A stretch of 64,000 nt of DNA from positions 1 through 64,000 of the forward strand of contig JAUEMM010000004.1 in NCBI GenBank assembly GCA_030441635.1, given 5' to 3'. Positions 8,719-17,600 of this stretch are shown here, in pieces (the stretch's first letter is position 1; each line of letters begins with the position of its first letter). This stretch comes from Wolbachia endosymbiont of Tyrophagus putrescentiae. Its GTDB lineage: Bacteria; Pseudomonadota; Alphaproteobacteria; Rickettsiales; Anaplasmataceae. The notes beneath the pieces are model-generated. The model was not told where the DNA came from. It saw only the letters and a program-made list of their open reading frames with translations, and searched no databases. Position numbers and translations under genes: made by a program.

Positions 8719-10077
8719 TTAAATTGATTTAAGTATATCTTTTGAACAGGAAATTACTTTATTAAGCATGTAGTTTTCGTGATTTTTATCTATTTTAGAT
8801 AATTCATACAGATAGTTTACCATTATTCCAGCAGATTGCTTAATGCCTTTATCGGAAGTATCAGCCATCCAGTTTAACTTTTTGATTGAAGCGCCATTGC
8901 TTAAATGGAAATGCGCTACTGGGTTATGGGCATAGCCATTTTTATTATAAACTTTTAATAGGTAATACGTGCATAACTTAAGCAGAGACTGCTTTACCTC
9001 ACATTCACGGTGAGTTTCAGTACTTTCTAAAATTTCACTGCAAGGTTGCTTTATTTGCAACTTATCTATGATATCATCTGTTAAAGCTTCCTTTAACCAC
9101 TGTGTAAACCCAGGTATTGGCGAGAGAGTAGCATATGTTTTTATATTCTTAAATTCTTTTGACAACTTTTCTACAACTCTTTTTATTAAAAAATTACCAA
9201 AGCTAATACCAGATAGTCCTGCTTGAGTATTTGATATCGAATAAAATAAGGCTACACTTGCGCTACTTGGATTACTTGAAGGTACTGACTCATCTAGAAG
9301 ATATTGGATGCTATCTGCAATGCTATCTATCAGTGCAACCTCTACGAAAATTAAAGGTTCATTTGGCATTTTATAGTGAAAAAAGGCAAAACAAAGACGG
9401 TCAGAGTCTAGTCTATTTTTCAAATCACTCCATGATGAAATTTTATGTACTGCTTCGTATTTTATCAATTTTTCCAGCAATGATGCAGGTGAGTTCCAAG
9501 TAATCTGATGTAAATCTAATAGGTCTACGTCAAACCAAGTATGTAATATATTTTTTAATTCCTTCTCTAGTGGATTTAATTCTTTATATTGACTTTTTAG
9601 TCTCAGTACATCAGAGCGCATATCAACAATAAATTTGAGGCCATCTGGTAAAGAAATGAATTGTTTTAATATCTTGGAGCGTGGTGATTCGAGAGCCTTT
9701 ATAAGATTTTGTTCAAATTTATAGCTTGATCTAGGATCATAATTCTTTTTGTACTCTACAATTCTTTCACCTATCTCTTCCTGACTTGGATTAAACTTTT
9801 CTGCTAAAATCTGCAGAAATTTTATTTTGCCATTTTCTGATAAATTTAGGTACAAATTGCCAAGAGATACTGTGTTTTTTCGTGCTGAAACTTCTCCACC
9901 TTTTGGATTTAAACATTCATTCATTTTTGCAATTAAAGCATCGATGTCTCTCTTATTACTTAAATCTAGGTTAATATTACCTATCCATGATCTTACAGCA
10001 CCTGCAACCTCACCAAATATTTTTAATAAACTTTTTACTGTTTTTTTATCTTCGACTTTTACTAAGCTGGTTTTCAT
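8719..10077 (-). CDS. Malonyl-CoA decarboxylase
   Basis: Converts malonyl-CoA to acetyl-CoA and CO2. The N-terminal half is the helical domain of the family. The C-terminal half has the acetyltransferase-like catalytic core, seen in MPNEPLIFVEVAL, ALFYSISNTQAGLSG, FGNFLIKRVV and LSPIPGF, and the HNPVAHFHLSNGA stretch with the catalytic-base histidine. At 452 residues it matches bacterial forms. The gene lies just downstream of glmS on the same strand with a 6-base gap, so the two are probably co-transcribed. No malonate uptake or malonyl-CoA synthetase gene is nearby. The enzyme may tune malonyl-CoA drawn by fatty-acid synthesis or obtained from the host; this is inference. Confidence 0.88.
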   Translation of the reverse strand: MKTSLVKVEDKKTVKSLLKIFGEVAGAVRSWIGNINLDLSNKRDIDALIAKMNECLNPKGGEVSARKNTVSLGNLYLNLSENGKIKFLQILAEKFNPSQEEIGERIVEYKKNYDPRSSYKFEQNLIKALESPRSKILKQFISLPDGLKFIVDMRSDVLRLKSQYKELNPLEKELKNILHTWFDVDLLDLHQITWNSPASLLEKLIKYEAVHKISSWSDLKNRLDSDRLCFAFFHYKMPNEPLIFVEVALIDSIADSIQYLLDESVPSSNPSSASVALFYSISNTQAGLSGISFGNFLIKRVVEKLSKEFKNIKTYATLSPIPGFTQWLKEALTDDIIDKLQIKQPCSEILESTETHRECEVKQSLLKLCTYYLLKVYNKNGYAHNPVAHFHLSNGASIKKLNWMADTSDKGIKQSAGIMVNYLYELSKIDKNHENYMLNKVISCSKDILKSI

Positions 10078-10083
10078 ACTGGA

Positions 10084-11904
10084 TTACTCAACTGTCACAG
10101 ATTTAGCTAGATTTCTTGGGCAATCAACATCGAGACCCTTGTTCACTGCAATAAAATATGCAAGAAGCTGCATGGCAACACTATAAATAATTGGAGAAAT
10201 AAAGTTGTCAACTGTAGGAAGCTGTATTACATCTTCACAAATTTCTTTGAGAAACGAAGCTCCTTTAATATCAGTGAAAGCAATAACCTTTCCTCTCCGT
10301 GTAACTATTTCTTGTATATTGGATAGAGTTTTGAAGAATAAATTGTCGTAAGGAATGATTGCTATAACAAGCACAGCATCATCTATTAACGCTATTGATC
10401 CATGTTTCATTTCTCCTGCAGCAATTGCAATAGTATTAATATATGCAAGCTCCTTGATTTTTAGTGCACCTTCCATTGCAACTCCATATGAAACTCCTCT
10501 GCCAATTAGAATAACATTACTATGTTCTGATATATAATTTGATATATTTTGTATCGTTTCAATGTGCAAAACATTCTCTATATATTTTGGTAGAGATTTT
10601 ATAGCATTGCTAAATCGTTCTATATCAGCATCGTTTATTATGTTTTTGATTGCTGCAAGTTCTATAACAAAACATGCTAAAGTAGCAAGTTGACTTGAAA
10701 ATGTCTTTGTTGAAGCGACACCTATTTCTGGGCCAGCAAGAGTATGTAATACAATGTCCGATATTTTTTCTATACTGCTATTGAGTGTATTAGTTATAGT
10801 AATAATGTTCTGCTTTTGTGATTTTGCATAGCATAGAGCTTCTATAGTATCTGCAGTCTCACCGGACTGTGAAATGAATAACCCAACACTTTCCTCTTCT
10901 AGTTTAATATTACTATACCTAAATTCTGATGAGATTTCTAAGTGAACTCTGACCTGAGCAATACTTTCTAACCAATACTTTGCTATTAGTCCAGCAAAGT
11001 AAGACGATCCGCATCCGACTATAGTAATATAAGTGAGCCTTGAAAATAACTCCGTGTTTGTAAGCATGATGTCTTGATACTTTGCATAGAATTGATTTAT
11101 TGTTTCATGCAAGACATGTGGCTGATCAAATATTTCTTTTAGCATAAAGCTGGAATAGCCTTTTTTATCAATAAGAAAGTTACTTGTACTATTGCTTTTT
11201 ACGTTACGCTTTACTTCTGTACCATTATTATATATTTCAACTTCACAGCATCTTATCATTGCAATGTCGTCATCCTCTAAATGAGATATTTTATCCACAA
11301 ATGAATTCAAAGTGTTAGAGTCGGATGCAGCAAACATAGCACCACAATTATAGCCTATCGTTAATGGTAAACCTCTCTTTGTAACAAATAAGGTATCAGG
11401 ATACTCTGCAAATAATAAAACTAAGGCGAAAGACCCATGCAAATTGCTTATGCACTTAAATAAGGAATCTATAGGTGATAGCCCTTCATTGAGGTATAAA
11501 GTTAATATATTAGGTATCACTTCTGTATCAGTGTCAGTATAAAATTGTATACCTATTTTTTCCAAATTCCTCTTTAGTAGGTTATAATTCTCAATTATAC
11601 CATTGTGAGCAACAGCTACTTTGTTTGTATGAATTGGATGGGCATTTTTAAGACTTGGAGCTCCATGTGTAGCCCAGCGGGTATGAGCTATTCCAACTGT
11701 GCTATTGGACATTTCATTGTGGTTTATTATCCTATGCAGCTTTTCAACTCTACCTTCTGATTTTTTTACTTCTATTTTACCTTCCTTGTTTACAACTGCT
11801 ATACCTGCAGAATCATAACCCCTATACTCTAATTTCTGCAGCCCAGTTAGTAAAGTTTGTACTACTGAAGAACCATTGCTTACTACACCAAATATTCCAC
11901 ACAC
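10084..11904 (-). CDS. glmS: Glucosamine--fructose-6-phosphate aminotransferase
   Basis: Makes glucosamine-6-phosphate from fructose-6-phosphate and glutamine, the entry to amino-sugar and lipid II synthesis. A type-II glutamine amidotransferase domain starts CGIFGVV, two SIS domains follow, and the chain ends with the canonical PRNLAKSVTVE. The frame is open from a TTG at 11910, but the catalytic cysteine must become the N-terminal residue after Met removal. The GTG at 11904, directly before the Cys codon, is therefore chosen. The start almost abuts the yajC stop (11911-11913), indicating a yajC-glmS-malonyl-CoA decarboxylase transcript. Confidence 0.95.
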   Translation of the reverse strand: MCGIFGVVSNGSSVVQTLLTGLQKLEYRGYDSAGIAVVNKEGKIEVKKSEGRVEKLHRIINHNEMSNSTVGIAHTRWATHGAPSLKNAHPIHTNKVAVAHNGIIENYNLLKRNLEKIGIQFYTDTDTEVIPNILTLYLNEGLSPIDSLFKCISNLHGSFALVLLFAEYPDTLFVTKRGLPLTIGYNCGAMFAASDSNTLNSFVDKISHLEDDDIAMIRCCEVEIYNNGTEVKRNVKSNSTSNFLIDKKGYSSFMLKEIFDQPHVLHETINQFYAKYQDIMLTNTELFSRLTYITIVGCGSSYFAGLIAKYWLESIAQVRVHLEISSEFRYSNIKLEEESVGLFISQSGETADTIEALCYAKSQKQNIITITNTLNSSIEKISDIVLHTLAGPEIGVASTKTFSSQLATLACFVIELAAIKNIINDADIERFSNAIKSLPKYIENVLHIETIQNISNYISEHSNVILIGRGVSYGVAMEGALKIKELAYINTIAIAAGEMKHGSIALIDDAVLVIAIIPYDNLFFKTLSNIQEIVTRRGKVIAFTDIKGASFLKEICEDVIQLPTVDNFISPIIYSVAMQLLAYFIAVNKGLDVDCPRNLAKSVTVE

Positions 11905-11910
11905 GACCAA

Positions 11911-12318
11911 CTATTTTTCATCCTTACTTTCATTGTCTTTTTTCTTCTCATTGGCTGCTGGCCTATCTTTATTCTGTTTATCTGTTTTATTTTTTTCAAC
12001 TGCTGTTTTTTGAGTTAAAACTTGAGATATAGTAGATTTTAAAACTTTGACTTCAACTTTTGGTGCAATTTCGATGATGAATTGTTCATTTGCTTCATCA
12101 ACTTTGCTTACTTCACCTACTATGCCGCCAGCAGTAACCACAACATCTCCACGTTTTATTAGATCAATCATGTTTTTATGCTCTTTTAATCTCTTTTGAT
12201 GTGGACGAATAATCATAAAATAAAACACTAGAATTACTAAAACGAACGGGACAAAGCCTACAAGAGATGTTGACGCGCTATTATTAGAGCTAGCAGCTAA
12301 TGCTTCAGAAAAAAACAT
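11911..12318 (-). CDS. yajC: Preprotein translocase subunit YajC
   Basis: Small accessory subunit of the SecDF-YajC complex that assists Sec export. A single N-terminal membrane helix (VGFVPFVLVILVFYFMII, about 21-38) is followed by the signature RPHQKRLKEHKNMIDLIKRG and the beta-rich domain with VVTAGGIVGEV. The C-terminal tail (about 110-135) is unusually lysine- and asparagine-rich and low complexity. Length, 135 residues, is typical for alphaproteobacteria. It is the likely first gene of a three-gene run with glmS and the malonyl-CoA decarboxylase gene. Confidence 0.93.
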   Translation of the reverse strand: MFFSEALAASSNNSASTSLVGFVPFVLVILVFYFMIIRPHQKRLKEHKNMIDLIKRGDVVVTAGGIVGEVSKVDEANEQFIIEIAPKVEVKVLKSTISQVLTQKTAVEKNKTDKQNKDRPAANEKKKDNESKDEK

Positions 12319-12371
12319 ACTTAATCCTATAATTAATTTTATTTCAGTATTAATTACAATATAATATCATG

Positions 12372-14294
12372 TCAACTCAAAACGTGCTTTCTATCAGGAA
12401 CTCTTGTTTGTGATAAAGGCAAAGCAGCAAGGAGAGAACCAAAAGCAATAAGAATAGAACCTAGCCAAATGATCGATATAGCAGGTTTATAGTATACTTT
12501 AGTGGCAATTCTATTTTTTTCCTTATTAATTTCACCTATTATAACATATATATCAGAAAATAAATTATGATAGATGCTGCTTTCAACATTTTTCTGTTGC
12601 TCTACAAGATAAAATCTGTGTTCAGGAGTTATTTCTCCTAGTGTTCTATTATTTAGTAAATTTTTAATAGATATAGCAGCTCTGACTGCATGGAAATTTT
12701 TTTCTTTTATTAACTCAACATTTTGCAGAGTAACTTTAAATTTATTGACTGTTATGCTATCACCTATCCTTAAATATCCTTCTTTCTCTTCTTGCCAACC
12801 AACAGAACAGGCTATGCCAAGCACTAAGATTGCAACTCCTGCATGAGCGATCATCATTGCGTAATAAGACTTAGATACTTTCCTTGCAAGTAATACGGAT
12901 TCACTAAGCGTTGATTTAAATAGACTAATCCTTTTACTGTATGCTTCTAAAATAAAAACCAGTAATGCAGCCGAGATGGTAATTGATAATACTATCATCA
13001 GCTTCATATGAAAGATAAATGGTAGAATTGCTGCGGCACTGCAGAATGAAAATCTATATTCACTAAAAATAGATAATAAGTTACTTCCCTGCCAACGGCA
13101 GTATTGTCCCACTATAGTAAGGATCAAAATAGCTAATGCAACGGAATTAAACAGAGTATTGTAGTATACTTCTCCAACTGAAATTGTTTTGCCAGTTAGA
13201 TATTCAAGCAGTGTTGGGTATAGGGTGCCAGCAAAAACAATGAAAAAAGCAGTTATAAACAAAAAGTTATTTACTAACATCATTGTAAAGCGTGAAAAGA
13301 GAGGAAAAGTAGGCTGTGATACGCAGCGTGTTTTTGCAAATATGATGAAAATTAACAGGCTGCTACATGCAGTAATGCCAAGTATAATTGATATGTATAA
13401 GCCATACTCCGGATCATACGCAAACGTGTGTACTGAGCTTAGCATACCAGACCGAACTATCAAAGTTCCGGTTATGTTTAGGATAAAAACAATAAGCGCG
13501 AGTAAGATAGCAAAGTTTTTCAGGATGTTAAAGTTTTTTACTACAAGTAACAAATGTGTAAGTGCAACTGCGATCAGCCATGGCATTAAAGAAACGTTCT
13601 CTACCGGATCCCAAAACCAAAATCCACCCCAACCGAGTTCACGATATGCCCACCAACTGCCAAGACTAATACCTATAGTCAATAATGACCAAGAAATGAG
13701 TACCCAGGGTCTTACAGTTTTAGCCCAAACATTTCCTTCAATTTGCGTAATAAGTGCAGCTATTGATAGTGAAAAAGGAACACTAAATCCAAGATACCCT
13801 AGGTACAGTACTGGTGGGTGAATAGCAAGGCCTATATCTTGCAATACTGGATTGAAGCCTAGCCCATCTGTTGCAGTGTCTAGCATTTTGGAGAATGGGC
13901 TTGATTCAACTAAAGTAAATAATAAAAAGCAAAAACAGATTAACGATTGAGTGATTATCGATGTTTTCTTCAGCTTATTTTTATTATCGATAAAAGTATT
14001 CATTAGTAATAAATATAAAGTAAGCACTAACGTCCAAAGCAGCATAGATCCTTCTTTGTTACCCCAGACTCCGCATATTTTATAAAGTAGAGGTTTTGTT
14101 GTATGCGAATGATAGTATACATTTTCGAGGGAAAAATTGTCTGTAACATGACAGTAAATCAAAATGGCCATTGATACCGATACACTTAGGAATAGAAGAG
14201 AAGCAATAGGCCGATAAAAGTTAGATGGTGAAAACACATGCATTATGGACAATAAGCACGCTATGAGTAACAGTATATTTCCGAAGTCAGACAT
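12372..14294 (-). CDS. ccmF: Cytochrome c maturation heme lyase CcmF
   Basis: Multi-pass membrane protein that, with CcmH, ligates heme to apocytochrome c on the outer face of the inner membrane. Many hydrophobic helices are visible, and the heme-handling WWD motif appears as WGGFWFWDPVENVSLMPW at about residues 211-235. Conserved HPPVLYLGYLG precedes it and IVRSGMLSSVHTFA follows it. The 640-residue length matches the family. The other ccm genes are not adjacent, in line with the scattered Ccm system of Rickettsiales. The gene is divergent from the coiled-coil gene at 14524. Confidence 0.95.
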   Translation of the reverse strand: MSDFGNILLLIACLLSIMHVFSPSNFYRPIASLLFLSVSVSMAILIYCHVTDNFSLENVYYHSHTTKPLLYKICGVWGNKEGSMLLWTLVLTLYLLLMNTFIDNKNKLKKTSIITQSLICFCFLLFTLVESSPFSKMLDTATDGLGFNPVLQDIGLAIHPPVLYLGYLGFSVPFSLSIAALITQIEGNVWAKTVRPWVLISWSLLTIGISLGSWWAYRELGWGGFWFWDPVENVSLMPWLIAVALTHLLLVVKNFNILKNFAILLALIVFILNITGTLIVRSGMLSSVHTFAYDPEYGLYISIILGITACSSLLIFIIFAKTRCVSQPTFPLFSRFTMMLVNNFLFITAFFIVFAGTLYPTLLEYLTGKTISVGEVYYNTLFNSVALAILILTIVGQYCRWQGSNLLSIFSEYRFSFCSAAAILPFIFHMKLMIVLSITISAALLVFILEAYSKRISLFKSTLSESVLLARKVSKSYYAMMIAHAGVAILVLGIACSVGWQEEKEGYLRIGDSITVNKFKVTLQNVELIKEKNFHAVRAAISIKNLLNNRTLGEITPEHRFYLVEQQKNVESSIYHNLFSDIYVIIGEINKEKNRIATKVYYKPAISIIWLGSILIAFGSLLAALPLSQTRVPDRKHVLS

Positions 14295-14385
14295 AGAGTA
14301 TATTTATTTATATAATTAGATGTTACTAATAACTAGTTAAAATATGAAGTTTTTATTATTTGCAAGTAATTGTTGTTAAAATCTA

Positions 14386-14414
14386 TTGACAGTAGTATTG
14401 ACATGCATTATATC
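14386..14414 (+). promoter_or_regulatory. Strong sigma70 promoter for the 14524 gene
   Basis: A consensus TTGACA (14386-14391), a 17-base spacer and TATATC (14409-14414) form one of the best promoter matches in the window. A second TTGACA overlaps the spacer at 14398-14403. The predicted start near 14421 leaves an mRNA leader of about 100 bases. No stable hairpin was noticed in it. Confidence 0.6.
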
Positions 14415-14523
14415 TATCATAACTCTGTATTAGTAACAAAGATTATATAAAAATTAATAATTAGGCAGTTATACTACTATGAGTTGTAATTAGAGATTAA
14501 TTTAATATTGAGGTAAGAGATTT

Positions 14524-15813
14524 ATGACTACAGCTACAAAGATTAAAAGAACAGTAACGAGATTTATACTTCCCCAGGGAGGAAAATCTGCTAAATCATC
14601 GAATGAGCAAAGAATTTCAGATCTTTATACTCTGTTAGGATTTAAAGGCAGGGAAGGTTTTGAAAGTAAGATAAAAAAGTTTAATGGTAAGGGAGAGTAT
14701 GTACAAGTAACAAAAAAATTGTGTAATGAGCTTGCAGCGCAAGTTGAACGAGATGAAGAAAGCAAGAGAATAGCAAAAAACATTAACTATACTATTAAAG
14801 GATTTAAAAGTATTGATGATAAGCTAAACAATCTTTTAGGGCTGAAAAAAGATGCGGAAAGCTTTTTAGAAAACCCAGAGAGTAACCCGCAAATTATATC
14901 TAATGTCAGTGCTCCAAATTCAGACATGGTCTTTCATGAAATTGGACGTGGGATCTTAGCAGAACGTAATATTACACCGGGAAAAAAGGAAACTTTTAAT
15001 AAGGTTCTTACATCCAATAAACAGGATTTCGAAGATACCTTGAAGTATATAAGTTCACTAGAAAGCGAAATTGGAATAACACTAGAGAAATTAAATGACA
15101 ATCGTACTGAGGCTTTTCTCTCAAAACACGTTGAGTCATTAAGCAAAAAGTACCCTGGTCTTTCTACTAAGATGCAAGATGCAATGAAAATTCTAGCAAA
15201 CAAAGAGTTAAGAGAGTTTTACAACCAGGGAGTACGAGAAGGGACTTTGCAGACAATAATATTATATCAAAAATGTAAAGAATTGCATGAAGATCAATTG
15301 GTGAGCGATATAGAAAAATTAAATGAATTAAAGAATATTGTAACAAACACAATCGATAGAGTTGATAGTGACTTTAATAGAAGTAAAGCTGCAATTTTTA
15401 ATTGCAAGACAAGTCAAGGTAGATACGAAGCTGAGCAAAATCTTTTTAAGTTTAGAGCTAAATATTGTCAGCAAGCGATAGAAGTACTTCAGCAAATGGT
15501 TGAAGAACATCAGAAAAAAATTGATGAGTGTGTTAATCCTATAAGAAATATAATTAATGAGTTCTCGGAGAAAACACGGAAATCAAAGCAAATAGCTCAA
15601 TTTATATCGATAATAGATGCATTACAAATGCAGCATAATGAACTTAGGGGTAAGCAAAAGATTAATGAAGATTCAGAAAAGCTTTTAGCATATCTGGCAG
15701 ATAAACGAAGTGCAATATGTTCTGAATTGGAGGCGACAGTTACTGTAGCGACAAACCTTTCACAAACTTACAGTGAACCGCATAAGGATATGATTATGTC
15801 AACATATATATAA
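14524..15813 (+). CDS. Predicted coiled-coil protein of unknown function
   Basis: No family recognised. The 429 residues are charged and helical, with long heptad-like stretches at about 85-110, 150-185 and 235-340 (for example LYQKCKELHEDQ and VEEHQKKIDECV). The N-terminus is basic and Thr/Lys-rich (MTTATKIKRTVTRFI) without a cleavable signal peptide. No membrane helix is seen. The ATG follows GAGGTAAGA, the same ribosome-binding sequence as the 2799 gene, and a near-consensus promoter lies 110-140 bases upstream. It stands alone between ccmF and hemD. A cytoplasmic structural protein or a type IV-secreted protein are both possible. Confidence 0.85.
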   Translation: MTTATKIKRTVTRFILPQGGKSAKSSNEQRISDLYTLLGFKGREGFESKIKKFNGKGEYVQVTKKLCNELAAQVERDEESKRIAKNINYTIKGFKSIDDKLNNLLGLKKDAESFLENPESNPQIISNVSAPNSDMVFHEIGRGILAERNITPGKKETFNKVLTSNKQDFEDTLKYISSLESEIGITLEKLNDNRTEAFLSKHVESLSKKYPGLSTKMQDAMKILANKELREFYNQGVREGTLQTIILYQKCKELHEDQLVSDIEKLNELKNIVTNTIDRVDSDFNRSKAAIFNCKTSQGRYEAEQNLFKFRAKYCQQAIEVLQQMVEEHQKKIDECVNPIRNIINEFSEKTRKSKQIAQFISIIDALQMQHNELRGKQKINEDSEKLLAYLADKRSAICSELEATVTVATNLSQTYSEPHKDMIMSTYI

Positions 15814-15910
15814 AAAGGTATCTCAGCCCATTTTAAGTAATGGCTGAATTTTTGTTAGGAATTTTCATTGAGAGAGGTATGATATATGCAATGAGCTATA
15901 GCTGATAGGA

Positions 15911-16624
15911 GTGAAATCTGTTTTATTGACAAGGCCTTTGTTGGATTCATTGGGTACAAGGAGTTTATTAAAAAGACACGGATATAAAGTATATATAGAG
16001 CCAGTCTTTACAGTGAAATATTTGTACCCTGACTTGTCTTTGTATGAATTTGATGTTGTAGTATCCACTAGTAAAAATAGCATTAAAGCTTTCAGTCATG
16101 TGTGTAAAATAAACAACCTTCCTATTATCACAGTTGGTAATGCAACTATGGAAACTGCCAAAAATCTCGGTTTTGTTAATGTAGAGTCGGTAGATAGTAA
16201 TGTTGAAGATTTGATCTTATTTATAAAGTCTTACTATGCACATGAAGTTAGGTTTCTGTATATTAGAGGACAGGAAGTATCGTATGATCTGAAGAAAAAA
16301 TTATTTGATGATGGTTTTGATATAAAAGAGGTAATACTCTATAGAACAATTACTAAAAGGCATTTATCTAATAGATGTAAAAATTTATTACTAGATGGTG
16401 CTATCAACGGTGTAGTTTTTTTTTCATCACAAACAGCAAGGGTGTTTTGTTCATTAATTTTAAAATGTGGGCTTTCACATCTGACAGGTAATATAGTAGC
16501 GTACGCAATAAGTAAGAACGTTGCTGACAATTTGAAGCAGGTAAAATGGAAAGCGATAATAATATCTCGTTTACCTACGCAAGAGAATTTAATTGATACG
16601 ATTAATAAGGATAGCGAATGCTAA
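15911..16624 (+). CDS. hemD: Uroporphyrinogen-III synthase
   Basis: Cyclises hydroxymethylbilane to uroporphyrinogen III in heme synthesis. The 237 residues show the two alternating alpha/beta domains of this poorly conserved family: N-terminal LLTRPLLDSLGTRSLL, a central hinge FLYIRGQ, then VILYRTIT and the late FFSSQTARVF with AYAISKNVAD. The start is GTG at 15911. An in-frame stop lies at 15899 and no ATG is available, and MKSVLLTRP fits the family N-terminus. The ribosome-binding AGGAG directly touches the start, which is unusually close. The last 7 bases overlap xth, so the two genes are translationally linked. Confidence 0.85.
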   Translation: MKSVLLTRPLLDSLGTRSLLKRHGYKVYIEPVFTVKYLYPDLSLYEFDVVVSTSKNSIKAFSHVCKINNLPIITVGNATMETAKNLGFVNVESVDSNVEDLILFIKSYYAHEVRFLYIRGQEVSYDLKKKLFDDGFDIKEVILYRTITKRHLSNRCKNLLLDGAINGVVFFSSQTARVFCSLILKCGLSHLTGNIVAYAISKNVADNLKQVKWKAIIISRLPTQENLIDTINKDSEC

Positions 16625-17400
16625 GAGTAGCAACTTGGAATGTAAACTCCATACGCAAAAGAATTGAACAACTTTGCAACTTCATAGTCAGTAGTAAGAT
16701 AGACATCATTTTACTGCAAGAGATAAAATGTACTGAAGAACAATTTCCCCATTTAGAAATAAAAGCACTGGGGTATAAATATGCCCTATACGGGCAAATT
16801 GCAAGAAATGGGGTATGTATCTTATCAAAATACCCGATATTAAATCAATTTAAAATTGATATAGTAGATGGCTGCTATGAAGCACGTTATGTGGAATGCG
16901 TAATTGAATACATGAATCAGCAAGTAAGGCTCGGAAGTGTGTATGTTCCAAATGGGCAGAGTCCAGATTCTCATATGTTTGAATATAAGTTGAGATTTCT
17001 TGATAATTTATATGAAAGGATGAGAGGATTACTAAAACGTGAAGAGTTAGTCATAATTGCTGGTGATTACAATGTTGCACCTGATGAAATTGATGTTTTT
17101 GATGCAAATTTAATCAATGGCCAAATCTGTTTTCATGTTAAAGAACGTGAAAAATTAAAGGCAATTTTTAACCTTGGGTTCACAGATGCATTTAGGATAT
17201 CTAATCCAAATCTACAGCAATTTAGTTGGTGGCACTATCAAGGTAACTCATTTAGAAATGATCAGGGAATGAGAATAGATCATATGCTGCTCTCACCACA
17301 AGCTGTAGATAAATTGGAAACATGTTACATTCATAGTGGATTACGCAAGCTAGAAAATCCATCAGATCATGCTCCTGTCATTTGTATTATACAAGATTAG
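16618..17400 (+). CDS. xth: Exodeoxyribonuclease III (AP endonuclease)
   Basis: Base-excision-repair nuclease that cuts at abasic sites and degrades DNA 3' to 5'. It has all the exonuclease-endonuclease-phosphatase fold motifs: TWNVNSIRKR at the N-terminus, LLQEIKC, GDYNVAPDEIDV, RIDHMLLS and SDHAPV with the catalytic His near the end. Length is 260 residues. It starts inside the end of hemD (7-base overlap). Directly downstream lies the short intergenic region with DnaA-box-like repeats. Confidence 0.95.
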   Translation: MLRVATWNVNSIRKRIEQLCNFIVSSKIDIILLQEIKCTEEQFPHLEIKALGYKYALYGQIARNGVCILSKYPILNQFKIDIVDGCYEARYVECVIEYMNQQVRLGSVYVPNGQSPDSHMFEYKLRFLDNLYERMRGLLKREELVIIAGDYNVAPDEIDVFDANLINGQICFHVKEREKLKAIFNLGFTDAFRISNPNLQQFSWWHYQGNSFRNDQGMRIDHMLLSPQAVDKLETCYIHSGLRKLENPSDHAPVICIIQD

Positions 17401-17409
17401 AGTTGGATT

Positions 17410-17531
17410 TTATCCACAGGTTTATCCACAGGTGCAGAGGGTTGATTCACATAATAAAAAAACAGTTGCTACGCGTAATATAATGGTATGGACGAGTATG
17501 ATAAATATTAATTGCATAATAAATATTCACA
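17410..17531 (+). promoter_or_regulatory. Cluster of DnaA-box-like 9-mers in the xth-PCD gap
   Basis: Two perfect TTATCCACA sites (17410-17418 and 17422-17430) form an exact 12-base tandem repeat, TTATCCACAGGT twice. Two further sites match at 8 of 9 positions in the same orientation: TGATTCACA at 17443-17451 and ATATTCACA at 17523-17531. All fit the DnaA consensus TTATNCACA. They lie just upstream of the promoter for the carbinolamine-dehydratase-like gene. They could be a DnaA-controlled promoter, a DnaA-titrating site or a relic origin. The Wolbachia origin I recall from the literature has different flanking genes. Confidence 0.5.
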
Positions 17532-17542
17532 TTGCGATGTCG

Positions 17543-17570
17543 TTGCGGAACAGTTTATTTATGCTATAAT
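17543..17570 (+). promoter_or_regulatory. Promoter of the carbinolamine-dehydratase-like gene
   Basis: TTGCGG (17543-17548), 16 bases and a perfect TATAAT (17565-17570). Transcription would begin near 17577, which rules out translation from the open frame's first codon at 17532 and supports the ATG at 17601. Confidence 0.6.
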
Positions 17571-17600
17571 GATTGCTATTCTACTATATTAAAATTGGCT

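Noticed and set aside
13189..13821. 210-codon frame opposite ccmF
   Set aside because: Lies wholly inside a well-conserved ccmF on the other strand.
17369..17569. Open frame bridging the end of xth and the intergenic repeats
   Set aside because: No recognisable protein; it covers the DnaA-box cluster and ends within the promoter of the next gene.
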